Shown: positions 1-9,318 of the stretch, piece by piece | How the letters are laid out: every line of letters starts with the position of its first letter | Position numbering within the stretch: the stretch's first letter is position 1 | Origin: an uncultured Actinomycetes bacterium | GTDB lineage: Bacteria > Actinomycetota > Acidimicrobiia > Acidimicrobiales > RAAP-2 | DNA length: 64,000 nt | Direction: 5' to 3' | Assembly (NCBI GenBank): GCA_903893745.1 | Contig: CAITNF010000015.1 | Span: 1-64,000, forward strand | The notes under the pieces: model-generated | The model's database searches: none | Told to the model about the DNA's origin: nothing | Seen by the model: the letters and a program-made list of their open reading frames with translations, nothing else | Position numbers and translations under genes: made by a program

Positions 1-2
1 CA

Positions 3-1343
3 TCATTCTCAACTGCCTGTCCAACGTCAACGGGTGAGCCGGCAGAGCTTCTCACCATTAATGTGAAAAGTTCTCGAGGCTGGAAGATTCCCCCGTTTGC
101 ATTGGTTATTGGTCGAATGGGTGGCAATGCCGCTGCCGCTGCGAATTCAAAGACCACGTCGATTACATTTACTCTCGCCAATGCATTCCCCGTAACGTAC
201 GGTGCAGAAAATGCTGGGTTCTTTACCGCCACGGTTACCGGTCAAGCGGGTGCTGGATACCCAATTGGATCAGTCGTGTTTGAAAACGCGCAAAAGATTT
301 TCTGCACTAGTGCCGGTTCTGGTGGCGCAGCTGGTGGCGCCGGCATCACGTCAACATTTCAGTGTGCACTCAGTGCAAAAGAATTAAGTGGCGGAGCGTA
401 CGCCAATGTCTACGCAGTGTTTCTACCAGCGGCGACCTCGTCGTCAGATCCTACGGTTAGCTATCTGCCCTCGACCTCGCCAACTTTGGCGCCAGGATTT
501 ACAGTGCTGGCCACCACAGCGACTGCGACGATCTCTAATCTGCCCGTTACTCAAGACATGGGAACGACGTACGGTGCTGTCGTTACGACCGCAAGTGATG
601 GTGTTGCGTCGGTTACCTCATCGACAACCGCGGTCTGCACGGTTAATGGACTCACCGTGACGCTCTTGGCTCCCGGTACCTGTACGCTCACCGCTCACGT
701 CGCAGCCAGTGCCAACTATTTGGCGGTAACAGGAACTGTTCAGAGTTTCAAAGTTTCGGGTACCACTTCAACGACACTGAGCGAGTCAGCCTCGACGCTG
801 ACGTATCGTGCGGAGCAATCAGAGGTCTTCTCAGTATCCGTGAGTGGGCAGACTGGAGCTGGCTATCCAGTGGGAATCGTCACCGTAAAGGTGGGAGCAA
901 CCACACTTTGCACGGTAACGCTGAATGCCGCAAGTCTCGGCAAAGGTACGTGCTCTCCATCGTCAACATCGTTGGATACTGCTACGAACTGGAACGTCAT
1001 CGCGACTTTTGTGCCGGGAGCGCCTTCCTCTTCAAACACAACGTTCACCTATACCGGATCGACCTCGTCAATTCGTCTATTGACGGTGACGCGGGCGACG
1101 GTAACGGCCTCAATCAATGCCATTGCCAATCCAACACACCCGTCAACGGTGACGGTCAGCCTGAACACTCTGAGTAATGGACTCGGTCAGGTTGTATCCT
1201 CAACGCCGGCGGTCTGTACTGCTACCGGTCTGTCCGTCACGTTCGTAGCAGCGGGAAGCTGCACACTCATTCCTTCAGTTGCTGTTGCCACAAACTACAA
1301 CGCAATTACGGCTGGAACTCCCTATACCTTCACGGTTAAGTAG
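3..1343 (+). CDS. Ig-like repeat surface protein (5' end outside window)
   Basis: The reading frame is open to the left edge of the window. The internal GTG at 63 has no Shine-Dalgarno and no signal peptide follows it, so this is probably the C-terminal part of a larger secreted protein. It shows two A-B repeats: an A module with a YG or YR start, a 'GQxGAGYP.G' turn and paired cysteines (about 160-510 and 770-1070), and a B module with a 'CTV/CTA...GTCTL' cysteine pair (about 520-750 and 1090-1340). Both resemble bacterial Ig-like (Big_3-type) folds, rich in Ser/Thr with few charged residues. It precedes pilin and PilT genes, so a pilus-associated adhesin or minor pilus subunit is plausible, but no function is proven. 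Confidence 0.7.
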   Translation, partial: SFSTACPTSTGEPAELLTINVKSSRGWKIPPFALVIGRMGGNAAAAANSKTTSITFTLANAFPVTYGAENAGFFTATVTGQAGAGYPIGSVVFENAQKIFCTSAGSGGAAGGAGITSTFQCALSAKELSGGAYANVYAVFLPAATSSSDPTVSYLPSTSPTLAPGFTVLATTATATISNLPVTQDMGTTYGAVVTTASDGVASVTSSTTAVCTVNGLTVTLLAPGTCTLTAHVAASANYLAVTGTVQSFKVSGTTSTTLSESASTLTYRAEQSEVFSVSVSGQTGAGYPVGIVTVKVGATTLCTVTLNAASLGKGTCSPSSTSLDTATNWNVIATFVPGAPSSSNTTFTYTGSTSSIRLLTVTRATVTASINAIANPTHPSTVTVSLNTLSNGLGQVVSSTPAVCTATGLSVTFVAAGSCTLIPSVAVATNYNAITAGTPYTFTVK

Positions 1344-1520
1344 TTGGGTCCAGTCCACCGATAAACGTTGTGCTCATTCGCTTGATGGACGGTGCATTAG
1401 TTGTTCTAGCACTAGGGATGCTCCAATTTGAAGGTGAAGCAACAACTATGATTTTTAAAGGTTTGAGAGCCGAGGAGTGAGTCAGGCGGGAAGATCCGTA
1501 CTGAATGGCAATGAAAATAG

Positions 1521-2567
1521 ATGAGGCGGCACGTGCGACATGTGAAAGAAAGTGAACTGGAGGTTGCGTCAAGACCTCGGGTTACTTCTCCAATCCGTGA
1601 TTACGGTCGATCAACTGCTACTGGGTTTCATTGTGCGTCCAATCGCAGCGATAATGGAAGCTCCCTGGTTCTCGCCCTCGTTTTTTTGATTGCCGTGAGT
1701 TTGATCGTCACGACACTCATGTTCTCCGTTCAAAATAATTTGAATAATGCCACTCGATTCAGTACGGTCCAATCTGTGCAGTCGTCAGCGGGCAGCGCCA
1801 CTGAACTGGCTATTCAAAATTTAAAAGCATCTTTTGAAGGTCAAACTCTTTTCGCATCACCGCCAGCCGGTTGCTTGAATTCAGCTGGACTTACACAGAT
1901 TGCTTTGAATAACCATACGTTTAACGTGTGGTGCTCGACCATGTGGAACCCCAACGGTTCTGACTCGCTGTGGCCCGCCTTCGGCGCAGACAAGCCCGGG
2001 AGTGACACGCGTATGGTGACAATAGTTACTTGTTTAAGCAGCGTATCGAGCGCGGCGGCATGCGCGTCGTCTCCACTCCTTCAAGCCACTGTAAGTTTTG
2101 ACGACTATCCATCAGGTTTTGGCACTCCGGTGTATCTGCCCTGCGACGACGTGAACGCAGCCTCAGTGTTGACCTGTGGTTCAGGGACCATCGTTGATAG
2201 TTGGACCTTTTACCCGGTTGTCCCGGTTGTGACGTCAATATCTGGTGCGGTGTCAGCGAGTACGACCAGCACCTTGACTGTAACGGGGAGCAACCTCGGA
2301 GGGCTTACTACTGGTAACGCTACCGTCGACTTTATTAACGTAAAGGCCATTGGCAGTCTCGCCAATGCGGAAGCCCTCATCGCTACCGCTAGCCCCATTG
2401 TCACTGCTGCAGTCAGCGCTTCATTCCCATCGCCGGCTTCGTGTGTTGCATCGTGTTCAATATCCGCGCAGACTCCTTTATTGACCTCGGGTGAGACCTA
2501 TGCTGTCGTGGTGGTGGGTCCTGGCGGAACGAGCGCCATCGGACCTACGTTCGTCGCAGGACCGTAA
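1521..2567 (+). CDS. PilX-like pilus assembly protein with IPT/TIG domain
   Basis: The protein has 348 residues from ATG 1521; the start is uncertain and a later one is possible. Around residues 48-70 a Gly-Ser-Ser followed by a hydrophobic stretch (SLVLALVFLIAVSLIV) resembles the N-terminal membrane helix of PilX-type minor pilins. The middle (about 75-230) is Ser/Ala-rich with scattered cysteines. The C-terminal 110 residues begin 'PVVTSISG' and contain 'LTVTGSNLGG' and 'VVVVGPGGTS', typical of an IPT/TIG immunoglobulin-like fold. It lies between the Ig-like protein and the pilin and probably belongs to the same pilus system. A pseudopilin or pilus-tip adhesin role is inference. Confidence 0.65.
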   Translation: MRRHVRHVKESELEVASRPRVTSPIRDYGRSTATGFHCASNRSDNGSSLVLALVFLIAVSLIVTTLMFSVQNNLNNATRFSTVQSVQSSAGSATELAIQNLKASFEGQTLFASPPAGCLNSAGLTQIALNNHTFNVWCSTMWNPNGSDSLWPAFGADKPGSDTRMVTIVTCLSSVSSAAACASSPLLQATVSFDDYPSGFGTPVYLPCDDVNAASVLTCGSGTIVDSWTFYPVVPVVTSISGAVSASTTSTLTVTGSNLGGLTTGNATVDFINVKAIGSLANAEALIATASPIVTAAVSASFPSPASCVASCSISAQTPLLTSGETYAVVVVGPGGTSAIGPTFVAGP

Positions 2568-2702
2568 CTCGATCAGCGACATGGGCTTACGAGTTGCAGC
2601 ATCTGTCAAAATTCTTTGGATTTTCTAAGAATTAGCCGTGCAAAACATGACTTTAAATATTTTCTGCCGTGGTGATGACGGGTATAGTTTCGGAAGGCCA
2701 AA

Positions 2703-2726
2703 ACAAAGTCACTGTTATGACTTTGT
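2703..2726. promoter_or_regulatory. 9-bp inverted repeat in the pilin leader
   Basis: ACAAAGTCA (2703-2711) and TGACTTTGT (2718-2726) form a perfect inverted repeat with a 6-nt spacer. It ends 8 bp before the AGGAG ribosome-binding site at 2735-2739 of the pilin gene. It could be a repressor or activator operator or a hairpin in the leader of the pilin mRNA. The 174-bp gap before the pilin also holds a TATAGT box at 2683-2688, a possible -10 element with no convincing -35. Confidence 0.5.
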
Positions 2727-2744
2727 AAACTTTTAGGAGAAATG

Positions 2745-3161
2745 ATGATTTCGATGTTTCAGCGAGTGCAGCGTCAGCGCCGTACAGGTGCAATTGATGA
2801 AGGTTTCACTTTGATTGAACTTCTGATCGTGATTATCGTCCTGGGTATTCTTGCCGCCGTTGTGGTTTTCTCGCTCGGTGGAGTAACGACGAAGAGCGCA
2901 GTTTCGGCCTGTAAGGCCGATGGAGCGACTCTCGAAACTGCGGTTGCCGCATTCCAGGCTTTTAACCCGGGCAGTGCTATTACTACGATGGCATTAACTG
3001 GTACCAATCCGGCGACGGGAGGGCCTTACATCCAGACTTGGCCACAAAGCGATCCAAAATCGTTCACTTTTAGTATCACCAATGGTGCGATTAGCTTGGC
3101 CGTTGGTACTGGCGGCGCAGCTCCTTACACGGGTCCGGCCGCTTGCGACACTGTTCTTTAG
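2745..3161 (+). CDS. Type IV pilin (prepilin, major subunit candidate)
   Basis: This small protein has a classic class III prepilin signal: a charged leader of about 20 residues ending in Gly, then FTLIE with the conserved Glu at +5, and a hydrophobic helix (LLIVIIVLGILAAVVVFSLG). The C-terminal domain of about 95 residues has two cysteines, one just after the helix and one near the C-terminus, which may form the pilin disulfide loop. Of two adjacent ATGs (2742, 2745) the second is better spaced (5 nt) from AGGAG. Leader removal and N-methylation would be done by the peptidase at 6718-7494. Short size and position next to pilT suggest the fibre subunit of a twitching or uptake pilus. Confidence 0.88.
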   Translation: MISMFQRVQRQRRTGAIDEGFTLIELLIVIIVLGILAAVVVFSLGGVTTKSAVSACKADGATLETAVAAFQAFNPGSAITTMALTGTNPATGGPYIQTWPQSDPKSFTFSITNGAISLAVGTGGAAPYTGPAACDTVL

Positions 3162-3243
3162 AGCCATCGACCGCCCAGAAGGGTAGTTGGTAGGTGGGTC
3201 TTAGGCTGCAGTACAGAGGATGAAGGTTGATGCGTAGGACCTC

Positions 3244-4338
3244 GTGAGCAAGGACCATCTAAAGCAGATCGAACCATGGCTCGAAATTCTTTGGGCGGCG
3301 AAGGGAAGCGACCTGCTCTTGGCCGGCGGCTCTGCTCCAAGAATCCGTGTTAACGGGCAACTCCAAGTGATCAATGGTGCGCCAGTTCTCAACGGGGATG
3401 AAATCTTTGAGGCAATTCAACCAATCTTGACTCCAGCACAACGGGTCACGTTGGCTGAGCAGCTCGATGTAGATTTTTCTTTTTCGTGGGTCGATCGTGC
3501 TCGAATTCGCGGCAGTGCTTTTACGCAAAAGGGACAGACTGCCGTCGCACTTCGCATCATTCCGTCAAGAATTCCCAGCTACGCGGAACTCGGGCTTCCA
3601 CCTATCGCTGATTGGTTGGCGACCCAGCCTCGGGGCTTCGTACTTGTTACCGGACCAACGGGTTCGGGGAAGTCGACGACGCTGGCCTCAATTATTGATC
3701 GCATAAACACCACTCGAGCAGCGCACATCTTGACCATTGAAGATCCGGTTGAGTACGTACACGAGCACAAAATGTCGGCCGTGACACAGCGCGAAATTGG
3801 ACTCGATAGCCCTTCGTTTGACCGGGCTCTACGGTCGGCACTGCGCGAAGACCCCGACGTGCTTTTGGTTGGTGAGATGAGAGATGTCGAATCGATTCAG
3901 ATCGCACTCACTATGGCCGAAACCGGACACCTCGTGTTCGCCACTCTTCACACCAATGATGCCCCGCAGGCGATTGACCGGATTATTGACGTGTTTCCCG
4001 CTGCTCGTCAAGAGCAGATTCGCGTGCAACTCGCGGCTTCACTCAATACAGTGATTGCTCAGCGGCTGGTTCCACGTATCGACGGAGGAATGGTTGCGGC
4101 ATTTGAGGTCTTGGTGGCAACGCACCCAGTGCGAAATTTGATTCGCGAAGGCCGTTCCAATCAATTAGCCAACGTCATGTTCACCGGAACCAAAGACGGC
4201 ATGCAGACCCTGGAGTCCAACTTGGCTCGTTTAATTGCGGACGGAGTGGTTACGTACGAAAACGCGATGGCCGTGAGCGTGCACCCCAAGGAATTGATTC
4301 GAATTCTTCAAGGGATGGGCATTGCCGTTAATGGTTAG
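3244..4338 (+). CDS. pilT: PilT-type pilus retraction ATPase
   Basis: This is a full-length (364 aa) secretion-superfamily hexameric ATPase that powers pilus depolymerisation on the cytoplasmic side. Seen in sequence: Walker A GPTGSGKST at about 137-145, Asp box ILTIEDPVE at 162-170, Walker B LLVGEMRD at 207-214 and His box TGHLVFATLHTND at 227-239. The N-terminal region (KGSDLLLAGGSAPRIRVNG) matches the PilT PAS-like domain. The short N-terminus favours PilT or PilU over PilB. The start is GTG 3244. No pilB or pilC lies in the window, so the extension machinery is presumably to the left or elsewhere. It is followed after 9 bp by the DUF429 gene. Confidence 0.92.
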   Translation: MSKDHLKQIEPWLEILWAAKGSDLLLAGGSAPRIRVNGQLQVINGAPVLNGDEIFEAIQPILTPAQRVTLAEQLDVDFSFSWVDRARIRGSAFTQKGQTAVALRIIPSRIPSYAELGLPPIADWLATQPRGFVLVTGPTGSGKSTTLASIIDRINTTRAAHILTIEDPVEYVHEHKMSAVTQREIGLDSPSFDRALRSALREDPDVLLVGEMRDVESIQIALTMAETGHLVFATLHTNDAPQAIDRIIDVFPAARQEQIRVQLAASLNTVIAQRLVPRIDGGMVAAFEVLVATHPVRNLIREGRSNQLANVMFTGTKDGMQTLESNLARLIADGVVTYENAMAVSVHPKELIRILQGMGIAVNG

Positions 4339-4347
4339 GAATTTTCG

Positions 4348-5040
4348 TTGACAATTCAACGTGGCCCCCAACTCCCTTATTCAGTAGTGGGCGGTGCCGA
4401 ATTCTCCGACGCTGGTTGGGTAGTTACGTCGGCGAAGATGCGCGGGTCAACATTCTCCGTTGACTCGCCACGAACGGTCTCTACTTTTAAGGAAATTTTA
4501 GAGGATCGACCTTCATTCGAGATCCTGGTAGTTAACACCCCCCTCGGATTTATGGACGACGAGAGTAACGCCGTGCGAACCTGTGATCTGGAAACTGCGG
4601 CGATTCTTGGCGAACGCGATGCAACGTCACGTCGAAGTGTTACGTATGGAGAAATTGAAAGATTTAGTTCTGAAAATTCTCCTCGCACTGAAGTGACAAT
4701 TGCCGAGCAAGTTGCTGCTGAAATGGCCCCGTATCGCCAACGATCAATTTTTGAAGGACATGCCGAGCTGAGCTTTCGACATTTGAATGGAGACTCAACT
4801 CTTGCCTTTTCACACGACACAGCCGCAGGCCTCGACGAACGTGCCGCACTACTAGAGAAATTGATTCCGAATTTTCCAGAGTTACTGGTAATCGCGAGTC
4901 GAACTTCACCGCAACTGGCGGTGCTGAACTCAATGGCGGTGCTGTGGTCGGCTCGAAGAGTGTTTGCCCGTTCGGCCAAGAAACTTCCACTCATCGCAGA
5001 ATGGGATTCTCGGGGACTTCGAATGCAGATTGTCTATTAA
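4348..5040 (+). CDS. DUF429-family protein (predicted RNase H-like nuclease fold)
   Basis: The 230-residue product carries degenerate DUF429 hallmarks: 'GGAEFSDAGWV' near the N-terminus, 'VVNTPLGFMDD' in place of the usual IDxPxG strand, 'CDLETAAILGERDATSRRSV', 'EGHAELSFRHLNG' and a final 'MAVLWSARRVF' helix. The family is predicted to adopt an RNase H-like fold but has no firmly known function. The usual first acidic residue (GxDxxxxGW) is replaced by Glu and the IDxP Asp by Asn, so catalysis is doubtful. The TTG start at 4348 has AGGA upstream and keeps the N-terminal motif. It is probably co-transcribed with pilT. A 205-codon open frame on the opposite strand is judged a shadow. Confidence 0.6.
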   Translation: MTIQRGPQLPYSVVGGAEFSDAGWVVTSAKMRGSTFSVDSPRTVSTFKEILEDRPSFEILVVNTPLGFMDDESNAVRTCDLETAAILGERDATSRRSVTYGEIERFSSENSPRTEVTIAEQVAAEMAPYRQRSIFEGHAELSFRHLNGDSTLAFSHDTAAGLDERAALLEKLIPNFPELLVIASRTSPQLAVLNSMAVLWSARRVFARSAKKLPLIAEWDSRGLRMQIVY

Positions 5041-5041
5041 T

Positions 5042-6607
5042 TTAAGTTTGCAACTCACCAATCGCTGCACCCAACTGTCTACTTCTCTCAATTCCTTGAC
5101 GGAGAGATTTAGTCGCAAGGACGAGACCGGATGCAACAAATAGTATTTGCCAGAGCCAGGTTGGAAGTATTGGGGTATCTGCTGGCCTGCCCCAAAGACT
5201 GGGAACACAACTGGCCACGGTCACCACAATCCATAAAAGGCGAGAAAGTTTCAGTTCTCGTTGACTGATGAGCCTCACCAGATTGAAGGCAACGGCAATG
5301 CCAATCGCAATGATGGGCAAATCGGCGGAGAGTCTGGCTCCCCACAGTGTCCAATTTGACTGGAATCCCCACGAGACTGGATTAAAAGCCAGCGTGACGA
5401 GAGCAAGCCAGGCAACCAGGGCTTCACGGATGCGACGCTCCACTATGCCAACGAGCACCATAAAAATCGCCACTGACATGAAGTAGTAGCCGTAAAGGTT
5501 TTCTTCAAAGACGAGTCGCAGAAAGAAGGTGGTCGCGAGGAGTGATAGTAGAAGTCCGGGCTGAGTGAGTGAGGCTCCTAGTCGACGTGAAACCCAAAGC
5601 GCGAGAAGTGCACTGAGAAGAATTGGTAGTAAACGCGAAATGAGGAAGAGAGCTAACCCGCGAAGGTGCAGTTCCCACAGCACCGTACCGCCTCGGTACT
5701 GGGCAGTACTCTGAAAAGCGGAAATTCGACTCGATCCAAAGATTTGGGCATAAAAAGCGCGACCTGATGTGGCAATCAGTAGTGGAACATTGATCAGTAG
5801 GAAGACTCCGGTGGCTGAAATGGCGAGTCGCAATCGTCCGCCGGAAGGTGCCAGGAAAAAGAGAGGGACGACAGCGAGCAGGGTGAACTGTTGGGTCAGC
5901 AGGGCTGCGCCCATGAAGAATCCCGCGGTCATCCATTTATTCTGTTGAAACTGAGCAACCGAAAAGAGAATTAACGCAAGAGCTAGGACGTCTTGAGGGT
6001 GGAAGTACTCCACGAGCGCCATATAGAGCGGTGAGGTGAGTGACAGCATGATGAGTGCAAATGACTCCCACCCTGTACGTCCTCGGCCGTTGGCGCGAAG
6101 TAGCGCAACTACGCTCATTGCCAGAATGGGCCACACCACGTAACTGAGTCGAATGGTTGGCACAATGATGCCGCTGTGCATTGACCACTGGAACATGGAT
6201 GTAAATCCATTGGAGCAGTGTTGACCTAGTTGCGCTGCGGAAGGGAAGGGAACTTGATGGCCAATTCTGAGAATTGCCGCCATAATCCCCGTCAAAATTG
6301 AATAAAGCGGGGCCGCTGCTGCGAACGGATCAGCGATGGTGACCAAGTGGTGAGTTGGAGCAATGGGGTACGCGCAGGAAAGATTTCCGTGAGCGATTGC
6401 CCACGTTGAGTACACCGTTTCGGGTGCGTCAGCCTCTGAAGGCCCTCCGAGGATAAATAGAATTGTGTAAAACAAGATCGAGGAGCTGAGCCAACCAATG
6501 ACACGCCACAAAAAGGGTACGGGCTGATCGAGTCGGGTGCGCAGTTGTGACGGTGACGACGTGTCGCGGTCCATCGGACTGTGTTCAGTTCGAACTATGA
6601 ACTTCAT
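5042..6607 (-). CDS. Polytopic membrane glycosyltransferase-like protein
   Basis: The 521-residue product has about ten hydrophobic segments from residue ~35 onward and a large early loop (about 60-150) with His and Asp residues. This architecture fits GT-C type or mannosyltransferase-like membrane proteins that use polyprenyl-phosphate sugars (GT87 or DUF2029 style). No diagnostic motif is definite, so family and substrate are open. The first Met (6607) or Met12 may be the start. It is convergent with the DUF429 gene with a single base between stops and lies upstream of prepilin peptidase on the other side. Pilin or surface glycosylation is possible but only inferred from context. Confidence 0.55.
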   Translation of the reverse strand: MKFIVRTEHSPMDRDTSSPSQLRTRLDQPVPFLWRVIGWLSSSILFYTILFILGGPSEADAPETVYSTWAIAHGNLSCAYPIAPTHHLVTIADPFAAAAPLYSILTGIMAAILRIGHQVPFPSAAQLGQHCSNGFTSMFQWSMHSGIIVPTIRLSYVVWPILAMSVVALLRANGRGRTGWESFALIMLSLTSPLYMALVEYFHPQDVLALALILFSVAQFQQNKWMTAGFFMGAALLTQQFTLLAVVPLFFLAPSGGRLRLAISATGVFLLINVPLLIATSGRAFYAQIFGSSRISAFQSTAQYRGGTVLWELHLRGLALFLISRLLPILLSALLALWVSRRLGASLTQPGLLLSLLATTFFLRLVFEENLYGYYFMSVAIFMVLVGIVERRIREALVAWLALVTLAFNPVSWGFQSNWTLWGARLSADLPIIAIGIAVAFNLVRLISQRELKLSRLLWIVVTVASCVPSLWGRPADTPILPTWLWQILFVASGLVLATKSLRQGIERSRQLGAAIGELQT

Positions 6608-6717
6608 CGACTACTGATCGCCATTCGAACTTCGCTTCCCTTGACGCAGTGCACTTTCTTCATCCTAATTAACGAATGAAGTCAGGTGCGGTCCGACTCT
6701 GCGACTTCATAGGTGCG

Positions 6718-7494
6718 TCAGAGAATGTGCTGGAACGGTCGCAAGAGCTCCGTTCCGGCAAAGAGTGTCAGCGTTGATCCCATAGCCAGAAAGACTCCGT
6801 AGGGGACCGGATGGTTTCGATCAATCCTCTTGGTGGCAATGAGCCCAATTCCGATAAGCGCCCCAATCAAATTTGAGAGAAAGAATCCGAGGAGCACGTA
6901 GCGAATTCCGAGCCACCCGAGCACCAGGCCCAAGAGGGGCGCGAGACGCACATCGCCAAATCCCAGCGAACGAGGACTCAGTAGGTTAATGACAAAAAAG
7001 AGTGCGAACCAACTAGCTGCGCAGATCACGGCCAGGAGGAATCGGTGCCACTCTCCATAGATCGCCGCGGCGAGTAAGAGGAACGCGCTCACGCCGACTA
7101 GTGCGGTGTAGATAATGGTGCGCGGAAGCACGAGATGCTCAGCATCTATGAGCGCGAGGGCGAACACACTGGCGAGGAAGACGAGATCGGCCGGAAGTGC
7201 CCAGTTGGCTCCGAGTTGTGCGGCACTTCCCACGAAGAGTGCACCGGTGGCGAACTCGACCAGCGGATAGCGAGGCGAGATACGGGCTTGACAGTTACGA
7301 CAGCGCCCCTTCAAGAGGAGCCACGAGAGTACGGGGATATTGTCGCGGTCGCGAATCCTCTGTTCACAGCTCGTACAGCGCGAGCGGGGCCGTAGTAGTG
7401 ACTGGTGACGTGGAACGCGGTAAATAACTACGTTGAGAAATGATCCAACGACGAGACCCAGTACGCCACATTCGATAATGAGAAGTGTCCTCAT
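6718..7494 (-). CDS. Prepilin peptidase (A24 aspartic protease, PilD-type)
   Basis: This bifunctional membrane enzyme cleaves the Gly-Phe bond of type IV prepilins and N-methylates the new terminus. The cytoplasmic zinc-binding methylase domain carries C40xxC43 and C65xxC68. The A24 catalytic aspartates are visible as D117 (ALIDAEHLVLP) and D181 (GFGDVRLAPLLG). The N-terminus 'LGLVVGSFLNVVIYRVP' is the typical first helix. At 258 residues with about seven helices it is complete. It completes a pilus set with the prepilin at 2745 and pilT at 3244, although transcribed the other way. Confidence 0.93.
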   Translation of the reverse strand: MRTLLIIECGVLGLVVGSFLNVVIYRVPRHQSLLRPRSRCTSCEQRIRDRDNIPVLSWLLLKGRCRNCQARISPRYPLVEFATGALFVGSAAQLGANWALPADLVFLASVFALALIDAEHLVLPRTIIYTALVGVSAFLLLAAAIYGEWHRFLLAVICAASWFALFFVINLLSPRSLGFGDVRLAPLLGLVLGWLGIRYVLLGFFLSNLIGALIGIGLIATKRIDRNHPVPYGVFLAMGSTLTLFAGTELLRPFQHIL

Positions 7495-7563
7495 GAGGGC
7501 ATCGTCGTCAGCGCGCAGTTCGTTCGTCCCAGCCAGATCTGCCTCGAGGTCACGAGGGTAAGC

Positions 7564-9318
7564 CTACGAGGCCTCGGGCCCTTCATTGCGCCAACTACGC
7601 CAGAGCGAGGCGTACTCACCTTCGAGCGCCACGAGTTCGTCGTGGGTCCCGAGCTCCACAATTCGTCCCTCGATTACTACTGCGACGCGATCAGCGTCGT
7701 GAGCGGTCTGTAGACGGTGCGCAATGGCGATGACCGTGCGACCGTGGAGCACCGCCGCCAGCGAGCGCTCGAGGTGGCGGGCCGCCCGCGGGTCCAGTAG
7801 GGCCGTAGCCTCGTCGAGTACCAGGGTGTGGGGGTCGGTTAATACGAGTCGAGCTAGCGCAACTTGCTGCGCTTGACCAGGGGTGATCTGGTAACCCGTC
7901 GTGCCGAGCTCGGTGTCGAGTCCCTGCGGTAATGCCTGCACCCACTCGAGGGCGTCAACGGCGTCGAGTGCTTGGGCAATATCGATGTCGGAAGCAGAGG
8001 GTTTGGCTAAAGCCAGATTCTCGCGCATCGTGCCGATGAAGATGTGGTGCTCTTGGGTGATGAGTGCAACGTGTTCGCGAAGTGTCGTGAGGGGCATTTG
8101 CGAAATCTCCACATCGCCAATGCGTGCTGACCCCGAGCGTGGTCGATCAATACCCGCGAGCAGACGTCCGATGGTGGACTTTCCCGCACCCGACGGACCC
8201 ACAATCGCCAGCCGCTCACCCGGTTGAATAGTGAGTGAAACACCGTTGAGCACGTCGTGACCGGGGCGGTACGCGTAGTGCACCTCGTGAAGTGTGATGA
8301 GTTCGCTGGTGGGCTCGGGTCCTTGCGTGGGGCGGTCGTCGCGCACTACCGATACCCCAACGAGTCGCGCCAGTGAAGTTTGACCAATCTGCAACTCATC
8401 GAGCCACGCAACAATACGGTCAACGGGGTCGTTGATCTGCACGACGTAGAGCGTCACGGTGGTCGCGGCCCCGATGGTCAGGTGGTGGGCGAGTGCTAGC
8501 CAACCACTCCAGGCGAGAGTGGTAGCCACCGCGAGTGCGAAGGCACTCTCCACGGAGGGAAACCAGACTAAGCGCATTAACAGCGTGTAGAGCTCAGCGT
8601 AAAACGATTCGCGGATGGTGCCATCGATTCGTTCCGATTGGCGACTGGCCAGACGATGGGCGTCGACGGTTCGTGCGCCCTCGGCAGTTTCGGCGACGGC
8701 CCCGGACATGGTCGCGTAACTCGCGCGTTCTCGCATGTAGCCCGGCGTCGCGTAGCGCAAGTAGTGACGAGTGGAAAAGAAAATGAAGGGAACTGAAACC
8801 AGACCCGCGAGGGCTGCGAGAGGGCTCACGAGCAACATGGCGACCAGGGTTAATACGGTCTGGACAATGGCCACCAGCCATTCCGGAACGGCAAAGCGGA
8901 CGGTTCGCGAAAGGGCCTCGATGTCGTTGGTGGTGCGACTGAGCAGATCACCCGTTCCGGCGCGTTCGACTTCAACCAGGGGGAGCGTCAGCACACTCGC
9001 CAAGAACTCTTCACGCAACTGCGCAAAGACCGTCTCACCCAAAATGTAACTGCGTCGTCGGGCCAAAAAGGAGAGTCCGGCGTACGTGATCGAGGAGAGA
9101 AAGAGGGCACCGACGTACCGAGTAATGAGCGGGTCCGTGAGTTGGTGGTGCACCGCGAAGTTAATGAGTCGCCCGATAATCCACGCGGGTATCAAGGCCA
9201 TGACGGCGGCCAAGGAGTACAGGACCAGCATTTTGATCAAGTCGCGTCGGTGTTGGCGCACGAGGGATCGGGCGTGGGCTCGTACGACGGCCGTTTCGGC
9301 AATAGGGAGTTGGCTCAT
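7564..9318 (-). CDS. ABC exporter half-transporter (P-loop competent, degenerate signature)
   Basis: A TMD-NBD half-transporter of 584 residues. Six helices span about 30-300. The NBD has Walker A GPSGAGKST (374-382), Walker B TLVLDEATALLD (498-509) with the catalytic Glu, and the H-loop His534. The LSGGQ signature is replaced by ITPGQ (478-482). It overlaps the upstream half-transporter by 4 bp, so the two are translationally coupled and almost certainly form a heterodimer. This subunit would supply the only intact Walker A/B for the one productive ATP site. The substrate is unknown; lipids, peptides or drugs are typical for the class. Confidence 0.88.
   Translation of the reverse strand: MSQLPIAETAVVRAHARSLVRQHRRDLIKMLVLYSLAAVMALIPAWIIGRLINFAVHHQLTDPLITRYVGALFLSSITYAGLSFLARRRSYILGETVFAQLREEFLASVLTLPLVEVERAGTGDLLSRTTNDIEALSRTVRFAVPEWLVAIVQTVLTLVAMLLVSPLAALAGLVSVPFIFFSTRHYLRYATPGYMRERASYATMSGAVAETAEGARTVDAHRLASRQSERIDGTIRESFYAELYTLLMRLVWFPSVESAFALAVATTLAWSGWLALAHHLTIGAATTVTLYVVQINDPVDRIVAWLDELQIGQTSLARLVGVSVVRDDRPTQGPEPTSELITLHEVHYAYRPGHDVLNGVSLTIQPGERLAIVGPSGAGKSTIGRLLAGIDRPRSGSARIGDVEISQMPLTTLREHVALITQEHHIFIGTMRENLALAKPSASDIDIAQALDAVDALEWVQALPQGLDTELGTTGYQITPGQAQQVALARLVLTDPHTLVLDEATALLDPRAARHLERSLAAVLHGRTVIAIAHRLQTAHDADRVAVVIEGRIVELGTHDELVALEGEYASLWRSWRNEGPEAS

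Noticed and set aside
160..1340. Recent DNA-level duplication within the Ig-like gene
   Set aside because: The two A-B units are similar in protein motifs but not in nucleotide sequence, so the duplication is old.
4377..4994. 205-codon open frame on the minus strand
   Set aside because: It lies fully antisense to the DUF429 gene, whose motifs are recognisable; the translation is low-complexity Ser/Arg-rich.
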